Of a DNA stretch of 64,000 nt, positions 10,764 through 20,900 are shown in pieces. The notes under the pieces were generated by a model that was given only the letters and a program-made list of their open reading frames with translations, did not search any database and had not been told where the DNA came from. Origin of the DNA: Nakaseomyces glabratus (Eukaryota > Ascomycota > Saccharomycetes > Saccharomycetales > Saccharomycetaceae); contig NC_088959.1 in the NCBI RefSeq assembly GCF_010111755.1, forward strand, positions 434,001 to 498,000, given 5' to 3'. Each line of letters starts with the position of its first letter. The stretch's first letter is position 1. A program made the translations under genes and the position numbers.

Positions 10764-13599
10764 ATGCCAGTCAGATAAGAAAGATTTGGTTCTCACGTAG
10801 CACTGCTGTTTGGCACTGTAATAAGAGTTTTCGACTAAAAGAAACAACTTCTATTGCAAAGCAACGTGTAATATGTGTTCCTATAGTATGTTAACCCAGA
10901 TATGATCTCCTTCTTTCGAGTCAGTACTATTATCAAACTGATATTACCTGACAATTTTCTTGGAAGTTGCAGAGTACAGTGATATTTCTTTGATATGCAG
11001 AACTACCTATTTTGTAGAAAATAGCCTGAAAAAAATTACTTATTAGAGATGTATTTATATTATTTGAAGTTATTACCTAGAAGAGAATACTGATGGGTCA
11101 TCACAATATATATATCATCTCTGCATTACAAAGGCTCGTAATTTTTTGTCCTGTAGTCCTGAGAATACTAAAGAAAAATTACACCGGGGAGGGGGGGGTC
11201 ATTATGGTGATATTTGTTTGATTACGATTTTTTTCCCATCCAGTTCACATTTCACAGACGATCGTCGTAGAGACAGTAGGATTTTCCACAAACACAAGTC
11301 TGGTAAACTTTCAAGTGACAAAAACTCTTCCCGTGGAGAGAGTTAGAATGTAAATATTTTGCTTAAAACTGAAAACAAAAACATTAAGATACTCAATGTG
11401 TGCAGCATCGTCGTGGGAAAATATGGTCCTGTGGAGAGATGGGAGGGAGGGCTTGTTACGGTTAGTTTTCAGTTCTGTGCTTGACCTTCCTGTGAAACTG
11501 GCGTACAGAATCTCCGTTCAGCTCCGCCGCCTACTCTCCGCGTAAAGGTTGTTCTCCATCCCGATGTTGCTCTCTCCAGTGCCCCACTGATTTTCTTACT
11601 GTTTGGGAATGTCGTCGGGCCTAGAAGGTAGTGAAAGCACACATGTGAATGCAGAGTGCTGAGACTGACGTAGAGAATATCACACAGACAAAAAGAAAAA
11701 AGAAAAAGAGAGAGAACAGCGACGTTTCTACCCTCCGCCACTGTAAGTGGAACAAACCGCTTTCTGTCACATCAACTATCGTTTTTTAATGATTAGCAGA
11801 AAGATAAAGGCTCGGTGAAACTGGCGTGGGTTTCTCTGAGACACAAGACATAGAAGCTACAAAATACATGTGGTTAACCCAAATCTCCCTGAGTAAACAG
11901 TTAGAAGAGTTGGAATATGGGTGTGCGGGAGGTCCAGGCATTGTTCAGTGTAATCCCGATTATTTGCTTATTCTGGCTCTTTGCTTTGTGCTACTACGAT
12001 AACTTGGAAGGGTTTCAGCAATTGAACATTTTTTTAAGATTACGAAATGAAAGGTGCAGGTTATACTTTCTGCAGGTGGTGCTGAAACTTTTTGCAATGA
12101 GAGTCAGCAAATAGTAGCAGAGTGCAACAACAATATTTAGAGATAAACAGGAGATGTAAATTATCTTTTTTCAAGATCTTAAAGATTGCAGAGATTTGGT
12201 TTTTTGTATTGTCCTTGTCGAGAACGTTCCCTTATTTTCCTTTGTAGTATATCATTTCCTTCTATCTTCGGTTTAGTAATGGAATTGGGATAGTTTTAAT
12301 GTCATTTTCATTTTGTTGTCGAATTTAAAGGTTTCTTGTAGAAGTCTGAATGAGCCTCAAACAGGTCGATGAATATATCTTTCTGTTTGTTAATTCAAAT
12401 ATTTGAATTTGTTACGTATCTTAATGATACCTTATTATGAACATAAAATAATACACGAACCACTAATGCATACCACTACGAAGCTTTATCCTGTGGTACT
12501 ACGCCAGTATCTTTACTTGTAACGTCAGTTTTACTTGACGGCTCCATCTCGGCAAGGCTTAGAGGCTTCCATTATAGGCATCAGCGAGCAGCATCAAAGG
12601 TGTCAAAGATGCACAATTGCTGGCTCTAGTATGTAACTCTAATGGCACTCTATTTTTTTGTTTTGCTGAAAACTTTCGCAAGATCTAATACTAATGTAAG
12701 GAATTATTAATTTCCTTTAGTAATGGTGACAACCTTGCATATCTCAAATAAGGCACTTCTTCATATCTCCGTTTCCGTAATCTCGAGGGCCTTAGTTCTC
12801 TCTTAAATCCTATCCTTATCGGCGTGTTATATCCTATTTCCTGTACGGGTGCAAGTGTGTAATCTCCGTTCTCCGATCGGATACTAAATACATTACAACG
12901 AGAGCTAGATTTCAGAGGCTCCATTACTTAAAAAAAAAAGAGGACGATGTGCGCAACTTTCTGTGAGTTGTGAGCCCATAAACCTCGTTGCACCTCGCAA
13001 TGATAACAAGGTTACTCTCAGATAAAGTGAGACAGGTGGGGATACCATACACAAAATTGCCACATTATTGTAAACAGTTTCGAATGCAAAACTTCCCTAG
13101 GAAACCAGCTTTTTCTTTGTTTACGCACACATTTGTGTGCAGCCTTTCAGTAAAAGCAAGTACCGTCAAAACCCTACCGATTACGTAGAGGAGTAAGATA
13201 ACTACAGTTCACCAGCAGATAACTCCCCGTACTACAAAAGTTGGGAAAAAAGAAGAAAAAAAGAAAAGAAAAACAAATCTTACAATCCCGCGGAATCTCA
13301 CAGGTAAACTTTCTGGGCAAATCAACACCTGAAAAGAGAAGTGGAGGGAAAAGCAGAAACAACTGAATAAGGAAAGAAATGATATCGACGTGTATAATTG
13401 ACACAAAACTAACAGACGTTCCAATGGATGTATCACATGACTAGTATATTTACCCGTCGAGAGCGCATCTGTTCGATTCTCGGGGGGAGCCAAAAAAAAA
13501 TATTTTCTAAAAATGAAAATTAAAATGAATTTATATAATACATAACGAACTGTATCGTGATCATATAGTTTCCTAAGTTCCAAGTTGCTCTCTGTAGTG

Positions 13600-13608
13600 T
13601 GTGGCAAA
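13600..13608 (+). promoter_or_regulatory. PACE-like Rpn4 site before RPT2
   Basis: TGTGGCAAA differs only at the first base from the proteasome-associated control element GGTGGCAAA bound by Rpn4. It lies about 420 bases before the RPT2 ATG and runs into an A-tract. A site is expected upstream of a proteasome gene, but one mismatch makes this tentative. Confidence 0.45.
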
Positions 13609-14019
13609 AAAAAAAAAAAAATTGAAATTCTGATTACTTAGTGGCAGTTGTACCAAGTGATTTCATTGTTCTAAAGGAGAGCGTAGGAACCTGGGAGAGG
13701 GATGCCAGTGAGCCAGGAAAATTGCCGAACCTTTATTTTCTTGACGAAACCCAAAACCCATTTTATATGCCTTAGAGTGTGGCCAATATCTTGAGAACAC
13801 TGGATTTCAAAGGAATTCGGGATATAGTGTGTAACTAGTTCATTTGTGTGAAGGACAGGATTGCATTAGATTACAATACTGTATACCGAACTTTCAGATC
13901 TATACTTGGTTGAAGAACAAGACTCTTTCCAGTGAAGCTTGGGTTTAATACAATTTGGGTTTTCGAATTTTGATTTAACAGTTCGAAAGGGACAAGAGCA
14001 TATATATCAATTTTCTGCA

Positions 14020-15321
14020 ATGGGTCAAGGAGTTTCACAAGATAAGAAGAAGAAGAAAGGTGGCAAGCCAAAGTATGAACCACCGGTACAAAGCAAGTTT
14101 GGCAGAAAGAAAAGGAAAGGTGGGCCAGCTACCGCTGAGAAATTGCCTAATGTAGTTCCTTCAACGCGATGCAAGTTGAAGCTATTGCGTATGGAACGTA
14201 TCAAGGACCACCTTTTGCTAGAGGAAGAGTTTGTAACTAATTCAGAGATATTGAAACCATTCGAAAAGAAGCAAGAAGAGGAGAAGAAGCAATTGGAGGA
14301 GATTAGAGGTAATCCATTGAGTATAGGTACTTTGGAAGAAATCATTGACGATGATCATGCAATTGTGACGTCTCCAACAATGCCAGACTACTATGTGTCA
14401 ATCTTATCGTTTGTGGATAAGGAGTTACTAGAGCCAGGCTGTTCTGTCTTATTGCATCACAAGACCATGTCCATCGTGGGTGTTCTACAAGATGACGCCG
14501 ATCCAATGGTGTCAGTGATGAAAATCGATAAATCACCAACAGAATCATACAGCGACATTGGTGGTTTAGAATCGCAAATCCAGGAGATTAAAGAATCTGT
14601 GGAACTACCTCTAACACACCCGGAGTTATACGAAGAGATGGGTATCAAGCCTCCAAAGGGTGTAATTCTTTATGGTGCTCCAGGTACCGGTAAAACATTA
14701 CTGGCGAAAGCGGTTGCAAATCAAACGTCAGCCACATTTTTAAGGATAGTTGGTTCCGAACTGATTCAGAAATATTTGGGTGATGGTCCAAGGTTGTGTA
14801 GACAAATTTTCAAAGTAGCTGCTGAGAATGCTCCAAGTATTGTTTTCATCGATGAAATCGATGCTATTGGTACAAAGAGATACGACTCGAATAGTGGTGG
14901 TGAAAGAGAAATTCAGAGAACAATGTTGGAACTACTAAATCAACTTGACGGTTTCGACGATAGAGGTGACGTTAAAGTTATTATGGCAACAAATAAGATT
15001 GAATCCTTAGACCCTGCATTGATTAGACCTGGTAGAATCGACCGTAAAATTCTTTTCGAAAATCCGGATTTATCTACTAAGAGAAAGATTTTGGGTATTC
15101 ACACATCGAAAATGAACTTGAGCTCAGATGTCGATCTTGAGAACCTAGTGACGAGTAAAGATGACTTATCTGGTGCAGATATACAAGCAATGTGTACAGA
15201 GGCCGGTCTATTGGCCTTGAGAGAAAGAAGAATGCAAGTCACTGCTGAAGATTTCAAACAAGCGAAGGAACGTGTTATGAAGAATAAGATAGAAGAAAAC
15301 CTAGAAGGTTTGTATCTATAA
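14020..15321 (+). CDS. RPT2: 26S proteasome regulatory ATPase Rpt2
   Basis: AAA+ ATPase of the 19S base ring that unfolds and translocates substrates and gates the 20S core. The product is 433 residues, near-identical to S. cerevisiae Rpt2 (437). The start is the ATG giving MGQGVS, which supplies the N-myristoylation glycine known for Rpt2; upstream frame extension has only a TTG and does not match the family. A lysine-rich N-tail is followed by the conserved [16 protein letters not shown] run, a coiled coil near 60-95 and an OB-fold. Walker A GAPGTGKT is at about 219, Walker [10 protein letters not shown] at about 274, and the arginine fingers lie in the RPGRIDRK segment. The C-terminus LYL is the HbYX motif that docks into the 20S alpha ring. 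The next gene on the same strand, PUP3, also encodes a proteasome subunit. Confidence 0.97.
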   Translation: MGQGVSQDKKKKKGGKPKYEPPVQSKFGRKKRKGGPATAEKLPNVVPSTRCKLKLLRMERIKDHLLLEEEFVTNSEILKPFEKKQEEEKKQLEEIRGNPLSIGTLEEIIDDDHAIVTSPTMPDYYVSILSFVDKELLEPGCSVLLHHKTMSIVGVLQDDADPMVSVMKIDKSPTESYSDIGGLESQIQEIKESVELPLTHPELYEEMGIKPPKGVILYGAPGTGKTLLAKAVANQTSATFLRIVGSELIQKYLGDGPRLCRQIFKVAAENAPSIVFIDEIDAIGTKRYDSNSGGEREIQRTMLELLNQLDGFDDRGDVKVIMATNKIESLDPALIRPGRIDRKILFENPDLSTKRKILGIHTSKMNLSSDVDLENLVTSKDDLSGADIQAMCTEAGLLALRERRMQVTAEDFKQAKERVMKNKIEENLEGLYL

Positions 15322-15920
15322 ATAAGGAAATCAGTAATTATACTCTCACTCAATTCGTTTTTAGATACTGAGTACATTAAAATAAATAATTAACACAATA
15401 ATAGAACCGGTATCATCTCCCAATAAAAGGGCTTCCCTACTACGAGAAATTTGTTTACCCGGCTATTAAGTCCATTATTTTCATTTTGGTGGCGAAATCG
15501 TCTATTACCGGGTAAAATGAAAGGGGTTAGAGAGAGTTTCGCAGTAAAGATCCTTGGACTCTTGAAAATGGCAAATGTTGTAATAAGGCGAGTTTAAGAA
15601 TTCAGTATAGTGAACAAAGTAGATACTATAGTCGACTATATTAGTTTCTTGGGGTTGGTGAATATAAGGACAATAACTGTTAGGTATTCTTTCAAAACAA
15701 TAATTGAAGCATCATACGAAATTGTGACATTTTACCCACTAATACTCACTCTACTTTCATTTAACAATAACTAAAGGAAGACTAAATAGTGGATTTTATT
15801 TCTGCAGTTTGTTAATTTAAATTCAATTACTGTGCTTCTGGAATCAATTAAAATCAGCAATTCATTTTGAATTAGCAAAAGAAGTGTTTATTTCAAAGAC
15901 ATAATATACAACTATCAATC
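15322..15920. other. Intergenic RPT2 to PUP3
   Basis: AT-rich 599-base spacer between two co-directional proteasome genes. It contains an exact PACE variant at 15488-15496. Nothing else is recognisable. Confidence 0.6.
15488..15496 (+). promoter_or_regulatory. PACE variant (Rpn4 site) before PUP3
   Basis: GGTGGCGAA, a known functional variant of the Rpn4 element GGTGGCAAA, about 425 bases before the PUP3 ATG. Its placement between two proteasome genes supports a real role; binding is inferred. Confidence 0.6.
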
Positions 15921-16538
15921 ATGTCTGACCCAAGTTCTATTAACGGTGGTATTGTTGTAGCAATGGCCGGTAAAGACTGTGTTGCAATAGCGTGTGATCT
16001 ACGTCTGGGGAACCAATCCCTTGGTGTTTCAAATAATTTTGAGAAAGTTTTCAATTATGGCCATGTTTTCTTTGGTATTACAGGATTAGCCACTGACGTT
16101 ACTACATTGAACGAATTGTTTCGTTATAAGACGAATTTATATAAGTTAAGGGAAGATAGACCCATTGAACCAGAAACGTTTACACAATTAGTATCCAGCA
16201 CATTATATGAAAGAAGATTCGGTCCATATTTTGTGGGACCGGTCGTAGCAGGTATCAATTCAAAGTCAGGAAAACCCTTCATAGCAGGTTTCGATTTGAT
16301 TGGTTGTATTGACGAAGCAAAGGATTTTATTGTCAGCGGTACAGCTTCAGATCAATTATTTGGTATGTGTGAATCTCTATATGAGCCAAACCTAGAAGCA
16401 GAAGATCTTTTTGAAACTATAAGTCAAGCTTTATTGAATGCTGCTGATCGTGATGCCCTATCCGGTTGGGGTGCAGTTGTGTACATTATCAAGAAGGATA
16501 AGGTTGTGAAAAGATATCTAAAGATGAGACAAGACTGA
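15921..16538 (+). CDS. PUP3: 20S proteasome beta-3 subunit Pup3
   Basis: Non-catalytic beta-ring subunit of the 20S core, 205 residues, the same length as S. cerevisiae Pup3. It begins MSDPSSINGGIVVAMAGKDC and has no propeptide ending in the Gly-Thr cleavage site, as expected for an inactive beta subunit. The Ntn-hydrolase fold signatures are present: the GKDCVAIACDLRLG strand pair, the FGITGLATDV segment and the C-terminal SGWGAVVYI strand. In S. cerevisiae PUP3 is followed by AIM11 and TSC11; here the same order continues downstream on the same strand. Confidence 0.97.
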   Translation: MSDPSSINGGIVVAMAGKDCVAIACDLRLGNQSLGVSNNFEKVFNYGHVFFGITGLATDVTTLNELFRYKTNLYKLREDRPIEPETFTQLVSSTLYERRFGPYFVGPVVAGINSKSGKPFIAGFDLIGCIDEAKDFIVSGTASDQLFGMCESLYEPNLEAEDLFETISQALLNAADRDALSGWGAVVYIIKKDKVVKRYLKMRQD

Positions 16539-16809
16539 TGTATTTTCTTATTATAGCATTACAGTATATATACGTATTTTTAAATTACAAATGATATGTT
16601 ATTTTTGAATTGAAGTTGATACTTGTTAGCACAACGAACGTAATAATCTGGACATTTTCCGATTGATGAAATTTTATATTTTGGTTATCAATTACAACAA
16701 AGTTGCATACCACAATCAAGTAATTACGATTGCCCATTGAAAATTATGATTTAAATACATAAATATAAAACCTCTACTCTTCAACTATTATCCAGACTAC
16801 AAACATAGT

Positions 16810-17303
16810 ATGTTGAAGATGACTGTACCTGAAATAATAAGTGATGGCAAGTCAACACGCAGAAACCTGCAAAAGTTGCTCTTCTTTGGTGCCACATCAG
16901 CTACCTTAGCAATAGCTGCCCTTACTTCGAGATCGATAGCTACAAGGAAATGTATGTAATCCAAATGCAAACATGGTCTCACACTTACACCAATTCAATT
17001 ATACTAACTTCACAATTGATAGATATACCTACATTTTTCCAACTCAATACAAAAATTCCAACATTTTCAAGTAAAAGTGAAGCCCAGGCTGCATTGGGAC
17101 TTTCATCAGGACTATCATTAGGAATATTTGCCATTACTACTACTGGATTTTGTTGGGCTCTAGATATTTCGTCCGCTTCCGATTTTAAACAAAGGATGAA
17201 GACATTATTCAATACTATAGATGAGAAAGAATATATGAATGATTCAGATCCGGAAACTAACAAAATTATTGAAGAATTAGAAGCCTTAATAAATAAAAAA
17301 TAG
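16810..17303 (+). CDS. AIM11: Aim11 mitochondrial membrane protein, spliced
   Basis: Small protein of unknown molecular role linked to mitochondrial inheritance. Two exons, 16810-16951 and 17023-17303, join to give 140 residues against 137 in S. cerevisiae. The intron splits a Tyr codon, and the joined reading frame gives ...TRKYIPTFFQLNTKIPTFS, which aligns with the S. cerevisiae RKYVPSIFQQNYKLPPFS region. Two hydrophobic segments are visible: about 22-40 (LLFFGATSATLAIAAL) and about 73-97 (ALGLSSGLSLGIFAITTTGFCWAL). The GFCWALDIS motif is conserved. The C-terminal part is acidic and helical. S. cerevisiae YER093C-A also has an intron, and its position between PUP3 and TSC11 is the same, so the assignment is firm despite the low overall identity. 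Confidence 0.92.
16952..17022 (+). other. Spliceosomal intron of AIM11
   Basis: A 71-base intron with 5' splice site GTATGT, exact branch sequence TACTAAC at 17002-17008 and 3' splice site ending TAG, about 15 bases after the branch adenosine. Removing it joins exon 1 to exon 2 in frame and restores the conserved protein. Confidence 0.95.
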
Positions 17304-17981
17304 TCTTCTACACAGAAACCTAACCTAGTATAGATATGGCATGTAATGGTGTTGCTTATCTTTACATGCGCAACTATCAAAATCTTGTAAAATTAGCTCT
17401 TGTATATAAATCAATAGCCTACTGGCTAAAAAAATATTAGCATTCTAGTCATTATTTCATTCATCCTTTAATTGGAAGATTTTATATGACTATAGAGATC
17501 GAATCGATATCATTCAACTGAGAGGGTATTTGGAATAACATATCGCTCCTCAGTCAAAAAACTAAAAAAAAAGTCAGATCAAAATGTAAAATCTGACTAT
17601 TGAAGACGGTTAGATGTGGTCGATCAATATATACATATATACATATGTTACAAACCTAGTTTGTATAGGTCTATCATAATATTGTTGGGGTATTAGCATA
17701 TAAAGTTTTCATTGTTCCCTAGCTTTTAAACCGTTAAAATATCTGCTCTAGTCAAAATAACTTACATTACCCTAACTAAACAAAATCGTCATACAAAATC
17801 ACATACATTTCAATTCATTTTTATTCCGAGTCCTCAATTATTTTCCAGAACCAAACTGACTTATTACTTCTAGCTCAACATTATACTTCAGGTAAATTAG
17901 ATCCTGGTGGTCAAACATCAATATCTTTAAATCAAACAGAGAATTGAATGAAATACAACGCTTTAAGTTCAAACTGTTACC
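17304..17981. other. Intergenic AIM11 to TSC11
   Basis: AT-rich promoter region of TSC11. It holds two small perfect inverted repeats: GTCAGAT/ATCTGAC at 17573-17597 and TACAAAC/GTTTGTA at 17649-17665, and a TATA-rich run (TATATACATATATACATA) near 17630. No gene or known site is recognised. Confidence 0.55.
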
Positions 17982-20900
17982 ATGGATCATATTTCTAAGT
18001 CTGAAGTTTCTGATCTAGGCTTTCCTTTTGCATCTGCATATAACCGATCTTCTACTGAAGATGAAACTAATACGAAGGGAATTCATAGAAGCAAAAGTAC
18101 TTCTACAGCAAGTAACCTACAAAACAAAAACAGGAATAAACAAAACCTCGTGCTTTCGACTTCATTTGTATCAACCCGGAGGCTTGATAATACACCCATA
18201 TCGCCAATTACTGTTTCTCAAAATAAAAGACACAGAAATAGCATCACTAAAACTATTTTAGGACTTAAAAATGAGGTCAGTAACTTACAACATGAATTGA
18301 CAGAACTTAAAAAAAAGAAAGAGGACACTGAACGACTTAGAAGTTCAACAGCATCTGATATTTACGCAGGCGGTTACTCCACAGATCATTTACAAAAACA
18401 CTCAATAAGAATCAAAGCTAATGCACAAATCAGAGAACTTGATAAACATATTCTTAAGCTGGAGAAGCAAATGAAAGCTTCCAAAGATCAAATGGAGCAC
18501 TTGAGAAGACCTGACTCTGATCTTGAAACTTTAAAAACGAACTCAGAAAATCTATCAAGAGAAGATCTACACACTGCAGAAGAAGATCTAGGAACTGGCA
18601 TATTTAGAATTGGTACTCAAAAGTCTCAATTATCAGAAGAGCAATCCAAAAAGAAGAACGATACAAATGAAGATGAAATGATTGCACATGAATCAATTGA
18701 CCCTGACCATCTCGACAGTTCTTTTGATGATACCGTTAGCATGTCCGAACAGACAGTAAATCTAGAAAGTGCAACTTGGCTTGTTAGTAATTATTTAGAA
18801 AGTTTTCAGGAATCTAATGTTTCAACTGATTTTGTTTTGGAGAAAGCTAATGGCTTGGTTGACCTTCTGAAACAAAATCCGGATATACGCAGTAATTTGG
18901 TGTTAGATTCATTTATGCCATCAATTCAGAGGCTTTTGTTAAGAGATGATAACCTAATCACATCAGCGGCATATCGGGTATGCAGACATCTGATAGATGG
19001 AAAAAACTTCATTGATTTACTTTTCAAGCTTCATATCGATACTTTTATCATAATCTCACTTTCATATGACAATTCTCATCAATTAGAAAGAGAGCAGGCT
19101 TTTAAGTTAATAAGAGCATTTGTTGAGTATAATCATGGAATAAGCAAGGGTATACTACAAGCTGTAATTAGCTGTATAGAGAAGTCTGATGATCCGCTAA
19201 AGAACATGGCACTAGAGACTCTTTTAGAATTATGCTATATCTCACCAGAAATGGTAAAAGAGTGTCACGGAACTAGAATACTCGAGGGAATATTACAAGA
19301 GTATTATTCCTTTTCCTTAGCGAACATTGTCTTAGACACGATCCTAAACTTAATGTCCAATCATAATACAAGAAAGTATTTCATAAAAGACTTCGACATC
19401 TCAGTGCTGGCCACTATTTTTGCAGATGTGAACCCTAAGTCCTCTATAAATATCGAGAAAATTCAAAACTCCACCATCCTTATGGCAAAGGCCCTCAAAA
19501 GTTTTAACGGTTGTATGTTATTTTCAATGAATAATTTCCAACCGCTTCGAGAACTACTAGCTTTCTTTCAAGTTCCAAACTGTGCACCATACCTAATTGA
19601 TCTATTTTTGGATATTTTAAGGATTAAGTCGCTGCCATATAGACCAAGAAATAAAGGTGTTCAACAATTTCGTATGCAACCGTCTGAGTACTATAGAGAG
19701 TGTGTGTCCCTGAACCAAAAAATTGCGTTAAAGATAATGATTCTAGAACAAGGAGGCTTTCAGGAAAACATAAACAACTTAATTAGTGTGCTTACGAATA
19801 ACGATACCAACTCAACTTTAGCTACCAAGGCTCGTTATTTACTATCTGAGTACCTAAACCTAAAACTTAATCTTGTTGATAAGAAATTTCCCATTAACAA
19901 GAATCCGCAGATCATTGAAGATAACGCAAAAACATACGAAGAGACATTCGAATTTGCTAAAATGGCTACTAAGATGAGTAGGCATCGCAATACTGTGGGT
20001 ATGAATTTTATCCAATATGTGGAGAAGAATAAAGCGTTTGTGCAAAACTACAAGGAGAATACCTTGGTAAGAGAAGTCGATGACTTAAGATTTAGGAGAA
20101 TGGTTTATGATTCTAAAGTCTTACAAACCAAAGACTTTGTCAATTGGAACTGGAATATTATTCAAGAACTGTTTGAAGGCCCTTTAATGAACAGCACACA
20201 TCTAGATGAGCTAGCTAAATCAACCAAATTTATACGGAGACTGCTAGTGTTTTACCGGCCTTTACGTCTTCGTTTTTCAAATGTTAATAAAACTGCTAAA
20301 CTTGCTCAAAAGTATATTCATGTAGGGTGTCTTTTCTTCAAAATGTTAACATCCACCAATGAAGGACTGAAATTATTAATGGACGATACTAAAATCATTC
20401 CACAATTAGCGTCCTTGTTATTTAGAGCTCTCGAAGGAAATACTAGTGGTAATATCTTTAATGAAAACACCTTGAAAAATAAAATTGTTTCAGGTTATTT
20501 TAAATTCATTGGTGTATTAACGGAAACCAAAGGGGGAATAAAAGTTCTTGCAAGATGGAACTTCTTCACAGTGATATACAAAATGTTTCAGTTTCAATCT
20601 AAATTTGCATCAAAATGTCTTTTTCTTGTTCTGGCAGATTTACATCTTCAGCATTCAGCACACTGCCGGACAGTTATGGGTAAAGCATTAGTGGTAGAAG
20701 ATGAAGAGGTGAGAATAAGTGCAACTAAACGCTTGGGTGAGTTACTGATTGAGCTCAATGGTTCAAAAGTTGCGAGCGAAATCGATCTTGAGAATAAATT
20801 AAACGTTCAACACTATAAAATGGAGTTACTGACAAGACAACTTTATGATTTAAGTCCTAAGGTTGTTGCTGTTGCTGATAGAGCACTTTATGAGTATATT

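Larger units (their letters stand above)
10546..14019. other. Long divergent intergenic region, SNQ2 to RPT2
   Basis: About 3.5 kb without a recognised gene. Next to SNQ2 it holds the PDRE. It also has a G-run at 11188-11199 and several T/A homopolymers before RPT2. The only ORF whose composition looks protein-like is a minus-strand ATG frame at 12691-12924 (77 codons, Arg-rich centre), which I do not recognise and treat as unproven. A hydrophobic 65-codon frame at 11917-12114 is probably chance. I see no tRNA or retroelement. Confidence 0.6.

Noticed and set aside
13469..13492. GTTCGATTCTCGG resembling a tRNA B box
   Set aside because: The flanking bases cannot form a T-stem, and no A box or acceptor stem is present.
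13431..13520. ATCACATG as centromere element CDEI
   Set aside because: It is not followed by a very AT-rich CDEII or a CCGAA-containing CDEIII.
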